Below, piece by piece: positions 23,179 through 32,960 of a DNA stretch of 64,000 nt (position 1 is its first letter; each line of letters starts with the position of its first letter). Source of the DNA: Dipteris shenzhenensis (lineage: Eukaryota > Polypodiophyta > Polypodiopsida > Gleicheniales); assembly GCA_047967505.1 (NCBI GenBank), contig CM106538.1; one strand, 5' to 3'. The notes below the pieces were generated by a model that saw only the letters and a list, made by a program, of their open reading frames with translations, was not told the origin of the DNA and did no database searches. Made by a program: the position numbers and the translations under genes.

Positions 23179-24171
23179 ATGGAAGAGGACGCCTCGACCT
23201 CAAGCCCTGACCTTGCCCTTGTCCTTTCCGATCCTCTTATTTTTGTAGATGAGCCCAACATCTACAATGAAGAGCCCATAGATGAAGAAGCTGAGGAGTG
23301 GGAAGCTGCATTAGCCCTGGAAGTGCTCTAGCGACCTCTTGAATCCCATTCTACTTCTCAAATTCCATCCACCTTGGGCACCACATCTGTTGACCCCGTA
23401 ACAATGATATGGTTTCTTGCTCCCCTTCTTGTCGATGAAGAATAATACCTCTTTCTCCATAACATACAGGTTATGTTTGATCTCTGGGAGGATAAAGCTC
23501 TTGGTGTCTTGTATGGATATGAGGTGGATACGACTATGCAAAAACCTAGGTTTTTGGGAGCAGATGATTCAATAGAAGAGGTTCTTGCTTTAACACTGGC
23601 CCAAATCAAAGATGCAGAGACATCAATCTACTCCGACCTACCTGATGTTCCAGAAGAAGCCTCTACATCTCACTCCAGATAGCAGGAGGCCTCTGATCCA
23701 TCCTCATTGACAAAGAGGAAGGGATTGAGCATAACGACTCCATAGTGGTAAGAAACGATGAGCTTTGAATTTCGTCTCTCTTGGTATACTTTTACTTTAA
23801 TGAAATTCTAATGTAATGTTGGACTGTTGCAGGAGACATTTGAGGTCGACCTATTCTCATCTTAGCAATGCCTTGTTTGTAGTAGCTTCGACCGAGATCA
23901 CTTACTAGCACATTACCTTGGCCAACAAAATGGCACTTTGTGGTTATCCATAAAAAGTTTTCTCCACATGGCACTGATGACCTCCTGAAGTGCAAGGCCT
24001 TGTCATGAGTGATTGGCCATGCTGACATCAATCGCAATGCGGACAAGGTCATTTTGGTGAACTGTATGGCTGCCCTCAATGCCTTTGGAACCAATTTTCA
24101 AGATATAGCATTGACGGCAGCAGCCATGTCCTTAGCCAACAACGATAATAGCGTTCTCTCTATCGACTAGG
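23179..24171 (+). pseudogene. Unknown-protein gene, copy A (two exons, intron 23748-23832)
   Basis: Plus-strand segments: an acidic block EEPIDEEAEEWEAALALEVL, then LFLHNIQVMFDLWEDKALG, VLYGYEVDTTMQKPRFLGAD and SIYSDLPDVPEEAS. The intron (gtaag...ttgcag, 85 bp) precedes ETFEVDLFSS. The last exon continues, with a one-base frame change, into HFVVIHKKFSPHG, LLKCKALS, INRNADKVILVN, MAALNAFGTNFQDIALTAAA and a SLANNDNSVLSID end. It aligns with copy B over its length, including the intron position. At least four stops or shifts make this a pseudogene. I do not recognise the family. The last ~50 residues have a helix pattern (hydrophobic residues every 3-4, then LANNDNS) loosely like a histone-fold helix 2, which is only a suggestion. 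Confidence 0.55.
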
Positions 24172-24473
24172 TTTAGAGCTAAGAGTGTATTTGGAAATTC
24201 AAAGCCCGATGTTCTCAGTGTTTTAGAGAAGAGAGAAAGGCTCTGAAGTCTTATTGTATAGAAATTTTATTTTATATGAATACAGATATACTTTTTATAC
24301 AGTGTCCCATTTTGTATTCTTTTACAAAATTTATTTTATATTATCATTGTATTTTGTAACTTTAATTATTATTGGCATTAATATTTTCATTCACTATTTT
24401 GTTCAAAACCATGCTATCAGATAAATATTTGCACTATAATGGTCATTTCTAAGCAATCCAGTAAGAATCTCAG

Positions 24474-24940
24474 CAGAAGGCAAATGTGTTCGGCATCGTG
24501 CGGGGAGTCCAAAAATGCCAAAATTCGCTATGGCACGTATGGGACCTGTTTGACTTGGCAAATGTGTTCGGCATCGTGCGGGGAGCCCAAAAATGCCAAA
24601 AATCGCTATGGCACGTATGGGGCTTGTTTGACTTGGAAATGCCAAAACCTGCTATGGCGCATATGGGGCCTGTTTGACTTGTGCCAAAATCCGCTATGAC
24701 GCATATGGGGCCTATTTGACTAAGTCAAACAAGCCCCATATGCGCCATAGCGGGTTTTGGCATTTCTTGGTCAAACAGGTCCCATACGCATCATAGCAGG
24801 TTTTGGCATTTTTGGGCTCCCCGCATGATGTCGAACACATTTGCCTTCTGTGCCACCAAGTCAAATAGGCCCCATACATGCCATAGGAGGTTTTGGCATT
24901 TCTAAGCTCACCGCACAATGTCGAATACATTTTCCTTCTG
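24474..24940. repeat. 467-bp palindrome built of tandem sub-repeats, between the two genes of copy A
   Basis: The left arm starts cagaaggcaaatgtgttcgg and the right arm ends in its approximate complement, finishing cattttccttctg; the centre is at about 24720. The left arm holds two 78-bp tandem units (from 24481 and 24559) and two shorter ones. Each contains aaaatgccaaaa, cgctatggc and catatggggcctgtttgactt variants. The right arm holds the mirrored units. A single similar word (gccttgtgcgccacggtg) sits at the same place in copy B, so the palindrome probably grew from a short sequence already in the element. Confidence 0.9.
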
Positions 24941-25133
24941 CGCCACGGTGAAAAAAAATCATTTGACCACTCAAATTCACACTGAACTTGCATAAACTGA
25001 TGGAAAGCATCACGTAACATGTATAATAACATGGGAATAGTAATAGAACATAAAAATATCTTTTATTCATTGGCCTCAAAGGGCAGAGATTTACAAAATG
25101 ATTCAAGTTACACCAAATGAACCTAAACAATAT

Positions 25134-25685
25134 CTAGGGCCTAAGGGAGGGATGAGAGTAGATGCACTTGGTAAGTGCAAGGTCCTTGTCCATCACTGTT
25201 ACTCTTTTGGCATGGATAGCACATAAGTTCACATCTTCAAAAAGACCTACTGTTATCTGCTCCGTTGCCTCTTGAATTGCTCCCATAGCGCCTGAAGTGA
25301 AACGCACATCATCCTTGTAATGCTATGCTATTTCATGTATAACACGCTGGAAGGGTGCATGGGGAATGAGATTATTCACAGTGGTTTGAAACTTGCAAAT
25401 CTCTTGAAGTGCCTTCACGCCTGATTTTTTATGCCTCTTAATCTTTGGGGGACCCTGCACTAGCCTTTGGACATGGCCCCATGCAGGCCGCTTGTCCGCC
25501 TTGAACTTCTTTTGCCTCTCCTCCCTTGCAACCATCTCTTCAGACTTCTCTTCCTGTGTCTGGTGGGTCCTTCAAGGTGGCTTGTCACGCCTAGGGGTCT
25601 TCTTTGTCCTTGGTCTCTTTTCTTTTTCATGAGGCTGTGAGACAGCAAGCTGAGGCTCTTGCTCAGCTCATACTTTGAAAAACAA
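25134..25685 (-). pseudogene. Divergent histone H3-like gene, copy A
   Basis: The minus strand encodes a histone H3. The core reads [59 protein letters not shown] and a C-terminal HPSLRP before TAG at 25134-25136. These match the H3 alpha-N, alpha-1, loop 1, alpha-2, loop 2 and alpha-3 blocks in order and spacing. H3 pairs with H4 in the nucleosome. The tail is unusual: about 70 residues, Lys/Arg/Glu-rich, with RPRTKKTPRR faintly echoing the ARTKQTARK start of H3. Loop 1 has canonical length, so it is not a typical CENH3. TAG at 25323-25325 replaces the Gln equivalent to H3 Q76, and a TGA lies in the tail (25572-25574). A likely start codon is lost at the junction near 25680. Copy B is homologous throughout. 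Confidence 0.85.
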
Positions 25686-27418
25686 AAGAGAACCAACTTC
25701 GGCAGAAGCACCTCTCAAGCACGATGTATACTTGATTTGATACACACAAATGTATGGGTTTATGCCTAGACCCGCAGCATCAATGGTTCACTTTACTACT
25801 TGACTTTCATTAACGCCTATAGCAGATATTGTTGGGTCTACTTTCTGAAAGAGAAATCTAAAGTGTTTTCTAGATTTTAAGAATTCAAAGCCATGGTAGA
25901 AAACCAGACATGCAAAAATATCAGATAGAGGAGGTGAATACATGTCTTTAGCATTCATGAACTTTTGCAGAAGTCACGGCATTCGAAGACAATTCACTTG
26001 TGTAGATACTCCTCAACAAAATGCAAGAGCTGAAAGGAAGAGTGGTACTTTAGCAAACAGTGCTAGACATGGATGATTTTTTTCTGTTAGTTTCATTAAG
26101 AAGAAAAACTTTTATCTTGGAGTTTGTGTCCTAATAAAAATAAAAGATTAAAACATTCGCCAAGATTTGAAACTTTTATGGGAAAATTTTTAAAGTTTCG
26201 CTAGGATTTACAACTTTTTCTTAAAATTTTAAAAGAATATATATAAAATTGTAATATGTTCTATTGATATTATGAAACTAAAAAAGTCTTAATAAATTTT
26301 CACCAAGATTTTATATTAATATATAAGTACAACTTCGATAAAAACATCCCTAGTGCTAAAGCAATGCTCATTGAGATGCATCTTCTGAATTGGTATTGGA
26401 TAGAAGCAATAGCCACTGCAAACTATTTGCTTGATCAACTTTCGACCAAACCATTTCAGGGTATGACACCTTATGAAGCATTCACTAGACACAAGCCACA
26501 CATTGGGCATCTCCGCATATTTGGTTGCATAGCATATGCCCACATACATGGCGGTCATCACAGGAAATCGGATGCGAAGTCATGCAAATGCATCATGGTT
26601 GGCTACAGTGAAGAAAGCAAAGCATACAAGTTGTATGATCCCATCAACCGCAAGGTCATTATCTCGAGAGATGTAATCTTCGATATAGAAAACCCTTGGA
26701 AAACCTCAAATACACAGGAGATAGACGCACCGATTTCACATTCATCTACAGAAAAGGTTGATGAAGAAGAGCAAGAATTGCGAGAAACACCTAGAAGTTG
26801 GTACATGAGAATCGACAAGTATTTTGATGATCTAGGATACATGAAATCCTATGTAGATCATACTTTCTGCTACAAAGTTTAAGGGGAAGACATTACTATT
26901 ACACTTTTGCACGTAGATGATCTGATTGTGATAGGAAGCAAGGATAGCTTCATCAAGAAATTGATACAAGACTTATCTATAGAGTTCGACATGAAAGATC
27001 TTGGAATTATGCACTATTGTCTTGGTATTGAGTCCTGGAGAGATTCAAACAATACCTTTATGAGTCAGCTTAAATAAGTTGAAAGTCTCTTGAAGTTTCA
27101 TAGATTGCAAGATTGCATCCACTCCCATGGAATAGAGTTTGAAACTTACTAAAGATTCAAAAAAGCCTACAATGAATGACAGGTACTATAATAGGCAGCT
27201 CATTGGATCTCTTATACATCTGAATATTACACGACCATCTATTTGTTATGCAGTAAGTTCACTTGCATAGTTTGGAGCAAATCCAAAACAGTCTCACTGG
27301 AATGCAGCCAAAAGAGTCTTAAGATACATCAGAGGTACAAGACAATTTGGAATAGAATACAAAAGAAGTTATCCAAGTTTGCATGGATACTATGATAGTG
27401 ACTATGCCAGAGATCATG
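25678..27418 (+). pseudogene. Truncated copia pol fragment (integrase, RT, start of RNase H)
   Basis: Plus-strand segments in copia order: the end of the integrase zinc-binding region, [40 protein letters not shown] and TPQQNARAERKSGTLA (integrase core). A 286-bp insertion interrupts it here. Then come WIEAIATANYLLDQL, FGCIAYAHIHG and VDEEEQELRETPRSWYMRID, with the middle of RT missing, followed by LLHVDDLIVIGSKDSFIKKL (the catalytic Asp pair) and MKDLGIMHYCLGIE. It ends at YDSDYARDH. There are many stops. No LTR is attached. At 27418 it meets the 3' end of another copia element in the opposite direction. Confidence 0.88.
26066..26351. mobile_element. Possible MITE, 286 bp, inserted in the copia integrase
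   Basis: A very AT-rich insert interrupts the integrase frame and is flanked by direct repeats AGTGCTA (26059-26065 and 26352-26358). The coding sense on both sides is continuous. The ends show a weak inverted match (gacatggatgatttttt against aggGATGTTTTTATC), too imperfect to assign a family. Confidence 0.5.
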
Positions 27419-28313
27419 AGTCAAGCCATATAGTCTCCTTGCAACCCTCTGTGGCTGCAACATACTCAGCCTCTATGATAGACAAAGCAACGCACTTCTG
27501 TGCGTGAGACATCCACGACACTGCACCACCTGCAAAGGTGAACACATAACCAGAAGTGGATCTCCTACTATCCACATGCCCCGCATAGTCTGAATCTGTG
27601 TACCCAAGTACACGCATGTCTCCTTTACCAAAGCAGATGCACATCTCCTTGGTACCCTTCATGTACCTCATGATGCACTTAACTGCGTCCCAATGCCTCT
27701 TTCCTAGATTAGCCATATACCGACTAACAACTCCCACTGCAAATGCAATGTCTGGTCTAGTAGCTATCATAGCATACATAAGACTCCCAACCGTTGATGC
27801 ATAAGGAACCTTGGCCATCATGGCTCTCTCCTCATCTGATTGGGGACTATCTATATGACTCAGTTTCACATATGGAGGCAATGGAGTACTCACTGCCTTT
27901 CGCCCCCCCATATTGAAACGCTGCAATACTTTTGTAACATACTCCTTCTGTGAAAGCCAAAGGAGTTTCTTACTCTGAGCAAGCTTGATGCGCATACCAA
28001 GAATATGACCTGCAAGTCCCAAATCCTTCATATCCAAGGCCTCATACAACTTGGCCTTTAATGCATCTAGCTCATAAGTATTCTTGCTAGCCAATAGCAT
28101 ATCATCCACATATAGTGCCAAGATTATCAGGCTATTATCCTTAGCCCTTTTATTGTAGATGCAGTGATCAATTTCACTCCTTCGAAAACCTCAGGATTGA
28201 ATGAAAGCATCAAACTTTTGATACCATTCTCTAGGTGCTTGCTTAACTCCATAGAGACTCTTCTTCAACTTGCAAACTAAATGCTCTTTGCCCTTTTCTT
28301 CAAAGCCTTCTGG
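27414..28313 (-). pseudogene. Copia RT end and RNase H (3'-truncated minus-strand element)
   Basis: Minus-strand motifs: a disrupted RT segment with [18 protein letters not shown] near 28290-28220, then ALYVDDMLLASKN (catalytic YVDD), MKDLGLAGHILGMRI, TRPDIAFAVGVVSRYMAN, and RNase H motifs GYTDSDYAGHVDSRRSTSGY and IIEAEYVAATEGCKETIWL. The element ends abruptly at 27418 inside RNase H, so the primer grip end, polypurine tract and 3' LTR are lost. Confidence 0.9.
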
Positions 28314-29540
28314 CTACACCATGTAAATTTCCTCATGCAAATCCCCATGCAAGAAAGCTGTCTTGACATCCATCTGCATAAGCTCCATATCTTTTGCTGC
28401 CACTAGTCCAAGCATGCATCTAAGTGTGGTCATCTTCACAACTAGAGAGAATATCTCATCAAAGTCCATACCCTTCTCTTGCTTGAACCCTTTAGCGACC
28501 AAACAGGCCTTGTACTTAGGCACATCATCACCTGTGACCATCTTGTAGATCCATTTACATGGCAATGCTTTCTTTCCATGTGGCAAAGAAACCAAGTCCC
28601 AAGTCTTATTCTTCATAAGTGAACTCATCTCTGATTGCATAGCATACTCCCACTTGTGTTAATCCTCGCGCATCATAGCCTCTCTGTAGCAAGAAGGCTC
28701 CCCGCAATCAGTAAGCATCACATAGTCTACCCCTAGAACAAACCTATCAGGTGGTCTAGACACTCTAGATGATCTTCTCAAGGGCATTTCAGCTTGCTGT
28801 CCCACCTGCATATCAGCCACATTTGGCTCATCATTTCCACCAATAGATAATCCATCATCCACCCTTGATTGTATACCTGTGGGAGTATTTGGTGGTACCA
28901 TTTCTTGCACATTTGGTGCATGGACAGCTTGCTGTCTATCAACATATGTAGGTGGATTCACATCTTGGAAAGTGATTCTCCTCATTTCCACATCCCTCAT
29001 GGGTGCCTTATGCATCTTTTTCTCATTGAAGACTACATCATGGCTGCATATGATCTTCTTTGCTTCTGGATCCCAGAGACGATAGCCCATCTCTCCACTT
29101 TCACCATAACCCAGAAAGATGCATTTCCTAGACTTAGGATCTAGCTTCTTTCAAAGCTCTTTTGGCACATGTGCATATGCCTCACACCCAAATATACACA
29201 AATGAGAGTAAGAGGGCTTCTTGCCACTCCATGCCTCTTCAAGAATACCACCATCCAAACTCTTACTAGGTGATCTATTGATCACATGCACTGCAATCTT
29301 CATTACCTCAACCCAAAAACCACCAGAAAGACTTGCATTGGAAAGCATGCATTGCAACCTTTCTTGAATGGTACGGTTCATCTTTTCTGCAACTGGATTT
29401 TGCTCTGGAGTACGAGGGGATGTGAGCTCCCTCTCAATCCCACGTGTATCACGGAATTGCTGAAAGTCATGAGAGAGATACTGTCCACCATTGTCAATCT
29501 GTAGGCAATTAAGCATTCTACCTGACTGATTCTCAACCAA
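28314..29540 (-). pseudogene. Copia integrase core to reverse transcriptase (same minus-strand element)
   Basis: From 29540: LNCLQIDNGGQYLSHDFQQF, TPEQNPVAEKMNRTIQERLQ (integrase catalytic region), VINRSPSKSLDGG and FGCEAYAHVPKEL. Then come the INT C-terminal part and linker (29090-28659) with RRSSRVSRPPDRFV. The RT start follows at 28640 with NKTWDLVSLPHGKKAL, CKWIYKM and LMQMDVKTAFLHGDLHEEIY. Breaks include a stop between the linker and RT (near 28659) and a TAG where MVQPEGF is expected near 28311. Functionally this is the enzyme block that integrates and copies the element. Confidence 0.9.
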
Positions 29541-29571
29541 GGCCAGCCATTTCTGAAATACCTAGAACACA

Positions 29572-30291
29572 TCACTCTTTTGAGTTATAGCATAAGCCCT
29601 TTGTTGCATCATCAATGAATGTCACATAGTATTCAGCCTTGCTTAATGATCGTGTAGGCATGGGACCACATACGTCTGAATGCACCAAATCAAGCTTTTC
29701 AAACTCTTTCTTTCCCCTTCTTTTATGGGCTGATTTAGTCTGCTTCCCATAGAGACAGTGCTCACAAAATTCAAAATCAGAGAAACTCAAATGCGGTACA
29801 TAACCCAAACAGCATAAGAGTTTCATTCCATTCTAGCTCATTTGCCCCAACTTGCAATGCCACAAAGAAGTGCTTGGCTGCTCGGTTATTGCAACAACAT
29901 GATCAAATACCCCTGATACATGTAAGGGATACAAAGTCCCACACTTGGCACCCCTGGCCAAAAGCATAGAGCCCTTTTGAATTTCCCAACTCTGAAAGCC
30001 AAAAGTGGTGTGAAAACTAGCATCATCTAGCTGACCCACAGAAATAAGACTCTTTGTCAATGTAGGCACATGTCTCACATGTTTCAAAATAAATGCAGAC
30101 CCATTTGCAAAAGAAAACTTTATGTCACCTACTCCCACTATGTCACATGCATAGTCATTTCCAAGATGCACACAACCTGTCTTTCCATTGTCATAAGTGG
30201 AGAACCATTCCCCATGGCAAGTAACATGGAATGAAGCACGAGAATCTAAAATCCAATCCTGGGAATATGCATCATCTGAAGTCGTAAGCAA
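29572..30291 (-). pseudogene. Copia protease and integrase zinc region (same element)
   Basis: It begins in frame with DWILDSRASFHVTCHGEWFS, the aspartic-protease active site with the usual Gly of DSGAS changed to Arg. It continues with VRHVPTLTKSLISVGQLDD and SLWHCKLGQM. A break follows, then FCEHCLYGKQTKSAHKR (integrase CxxC), LDLVHSDVCGPMPTRS and YYVTFIDDATKG. The protease would release the gag and pol parts. The DSG-to-DSR change and the stops make it inactive. Confidence 0.88.
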
Positions 30292-31124
30292 CTCTGCAGA
30301 TAAACTAAATATGCATCCTTCTTATTTGCACCCCAATTTGCATTCTTTTTCTTATCCTTTTTCTCTCTTTTCAGCTTGTAGCAATCCTTTTTCATATGGC
30401 CCTTCTTGCCACAGTGGTAACACTCAATGTTTCGTGCCCTAGATTTGCTACGAGACTTCCCTCTTTCTTGGGACTTCCCCCTGAACTGTGATCTGCCCCT
30501 TTGCACATTTAAGGCTGCATCCTGCTTATTGCCATCCATAAACTTCCGTCTAATCTCCTCGACCAACAAGCTACCCACAACATCATCAAATTTCAGTACT
30601 CCACCAGGTGCAGAGTTAATGACAGCTGTACGGAAGGTATCCCATGAGGATGGCAATGAACATAAGAGAAATATTGCCTTAGTCTTCGCATCAAAATTCA
30701 TCTTCTGAGCCTGAAGTTGGTTGAAAATAATATTGAATTCATTCAAGTGAGAAGCAATGGAGACCCCTTCCTTCATCTGCAGCTCAAACAACCTCTTCAT
30801 GAGGTAAACTTTATTAGAGGCAGTTTCCTTCTCATAAGTGGCACACAGTTTCTTCCACAAATCTTCTGTAGTCTGCTCATTTACTACTGTGAAATAAACT
30901 GACTTTGCAAGATGAAGTCTAATAGTAGACTTTGCTAATGTATCCAACTCATTCCAATCATCCTCAGACATATTTGCAAGCTTAGCTTCAATCCCTACGA
31001 AGGGTTTAATCTACTTCTTTTGAATAAGCACATCCCTTATATGTTCTTTCCACAAAGAAAAGTTTGTCCCATCAAACTTTTTAATGTTGAAAAACTCCTT
31101 TTCAGACATAGAAGAGGATGCCAT
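30246..31124 (-). pseudogene. Copia gag with CCHC knuckle (same element)
   Basis: The start MASSSMSEKEFFNIKKFDG at 31124 is the usual copia gag opening. It runs through WKEHIRDVLIQKK to a TAG at about 31013, where the residue is probably Gln, then IKPFVGIEAKLANMSEDDWNE, LHLAKSVYFTVVNEQTTEDL, SSWDTFRTAVIN, and the knuckle CYHCGKKGHMKKDC followed by a Lys-rich tail. One stop separates the first 37 residues from the rest. Confidence 0.9.
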
Positions 31125-32579
31125 GATGCAAATAAAGCAAAATCCCAAATGCTAGTGCCTGTAAGAGAGAATCACACCAAATACCAGGTGCATCCAAATG
31201 TGTATGCCACAATAGACTGAAATATCACCAAAACTCAGAGCTCAAAGCATCAAAAGATGCAGTTGACTCATGTGCATGTACTATGCATCCATATGAGCAA
31301 ATATGGCCCAAAAGAAAATGCCAACTGCAATGGCAATCCAAAATGCCAATAGGTGCTAAATGGCTCAAGCATAAACACCGTCCATGGGCATATGGATCAA
31401 TAATATCTCATCCAAGAGAGCATAACACTATCAGTGCATCACCTGCAATGTGTTAAAGTTGTCCCTCAGCATAATATAGCATCCATGTGTAAAGCGTCCA
31501 TAAAAATAGCATCCCACAAGGCAATTTGGGCCTATCAGTGTATCCAATAAGGATCGCAATGCATCCAAATGGAAATCATCCACTGCAACCCAATGCACAC
31601 CACGAATGAGCGCACATGGCTCAAATTTCAACCAGAGTGATTTGCATAAGGCATGGTCAAGAAATCGTGGTCTCACGAAAAAGACTGCTACTGAAAATAG
31701 AACCTGAGATGCCTCAAAACATGGCACCATTGCATAATCGGACTCAACAAGAAAATCTGCAAATATCTCTCTTCTGCTAGAACTCCAAAATCCCAACCGA
31801 TGAGTGAGAAATGGGAGTCAACACTTATCCATTGCCATGTGGCATAAATCTAAGGTTTCAAAACCTTAGAATGAAAAATGTGCATAATAGAGAGATGAAA
31901 TCGAATACACAGAGATCTATAACTCTGAAAATACTTCACCGAATCACGCAAGAATTGATAGGTAGGGGTTTTAGGGCATCTAGAATGCAATGGGATAGAC
32001 AGTTTTGGAAACCGTGGTCTTAATCACTGGGTCACACGGATTGAAAAACGTTTTTGGAAACAGATCTATTTGTAAACTCCACCGGAGTGCAAATGATGAG
32101 CAACATAGAAGTTTTAGGACCTCCTGAGTCCACTGAAACTGACAGGTCTACAAATGGTTGCTCCAAACTTGAGTTCCAACACTTGGGCAGAAAAACGCAG
32201 AAACTGACACATTGAGTCAAAAATCCAATGAAATGATCCCAAATTCAAGAATGAAGGTGTTTCCAAGCTCCTGAAGTGAAGTGGACACCAAAAGCAAGCA
32301 ATAGTTGCCTCTATAAGTCAATACGGAGTCTCTGTCATCGAACAGAACAGGGAAAAGCTTAAAAAACGACTTTTTCTTTGAAAACACTTAATAGGCTCTC
32401 AAAACCACTCCGCAAAAGCAAAGTGACTTTTCCAAAGGTTCCTCCAAGGTCTTTGCACACTCGAATGCAAGTAAAGTCACCCACAAAGCTTCCCACAGAG
32501 CTTCTCCTTCCTCCCATAGAGCTACTAAGCTTCCAAGCATTCACACATGCTCAGCTAGATCACCTGGGCTCTGATACCA
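31125..32579 (-). other. Long leader and primer-binding site of the minus-strand copia
   Basis: About 1.4 kb between gag and the LTR. It contains many repeats of gcatccatatg, aatgcca and related words, but no protein family I recognise; the 121-codon ORF at 31796-31431 has no known motif. The primer site lies at 32567-32579, followed by two bases and the LTR end. Confidence 0.6.
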
Positions 32580-32581
32580 AT

Positions 32582-32960
32582 TGAGAGTGCTCTCAATGGA
32601 AGCAAGAACAGAAGAGGGAGAGAGAGAGACAGAGAGCCACACAAGTTTTAGTGGGTGCAGAACCACCCTAATCTTCTTTTTCATTAATTTATATATGTGT
32701 TTGAGTATTGTACATAACCGCGGTAAAGGCACAGCGACCTTTAACCCCCACAAAGTCAATATAGATATACTTCACAATCAATCCACATGCAACATATGCA
32801 TGCAAGATGGAAAGCAATATCCATTTATCTCCCCAACTCCATATAGAAACGGTGAGCATTGAGCAAAGATATAAGTTGTATAAAGAAGTCATAGTTTGTT
32901 TGGACTCAGGTAATGTATAAGACGTCTTGTCATAACAACAGCCAGCCTGGATATCCTTGT
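32582..32960 (-). repeat. 5' LTR of the minus-strand copia (right edge uncertain)
   Basis: The plus-strand end reads tgagagtgctctcaatgg, beginning with TG next to the primer site. A self-complementary tgagagtgctctca lies at the very end. Because the other LTR is lost, the outer boundary is an estimate only. Confidence 0.5.

Larger units (their letters stand above)
23120..25685. mobile_element. Convergent two-gene repeat, copy A (unknown gene plus, histone-H3-like gene minus)
   Basis: The same two genes in the same tail-to-tail arrangement occur again at 39881-42839. Shared landmarks are the plus-strand ORF segments, an intron of 85-86 bp at the same place, a ccttctgcgccacggtg-like word between the genes, and the minus-strand H3-like gene ending in HPSLRP or HPSLKP. 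Copy A lacks the first part of the plus gene, carries an extra palindrome (24474-24940), and is cut on the right by a copia fragment at about 25680. Whether this is a transposon or a duplicated gene pair cannot be decided here, since no terminal repeats are visible. Confidence 0.65.
27419..32960 (-). mobile_element. 3'-truncated Ty1/copia element, minus strand
   Basis: Order from the right: 5' LTR starting at 32582 (its right edge is uncertain, perhaps near 32960), primer site complementary to initiator-Met tRNA (ggctctgatacca, 32567-32579), a long leader, gag, protease, integrase, RT and part of RNase H. The 3' end is missing and is joined at 27418 to another copia fragment. No TSD can be tested because one end is lost. 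Confidence 0.88.

Noticed and set aside
24474-24940. Calling the palindrome an ordinary MITE
   Set aside because: No target duplication is visible, the arms are built of tandem units, and a matching word exists in copy B, which points to growth from a resident sequence.
25134-25685. Reading the H3-like gene as a centromeric CENH3
   Set aside because: Loop 1 (HYKDDVRF) has the canonical H3 length with no insertion, and the alpha-2 to alpha-3 part is close to ordinary H3. CENH3 cannot be fully excluded, but nothing supports it.
31431-31796. 121-codon minus-strand ORF as a gene
   Set aside because: It lies in the long leader of a copia element and has no recognisable motif or support from a second copy.
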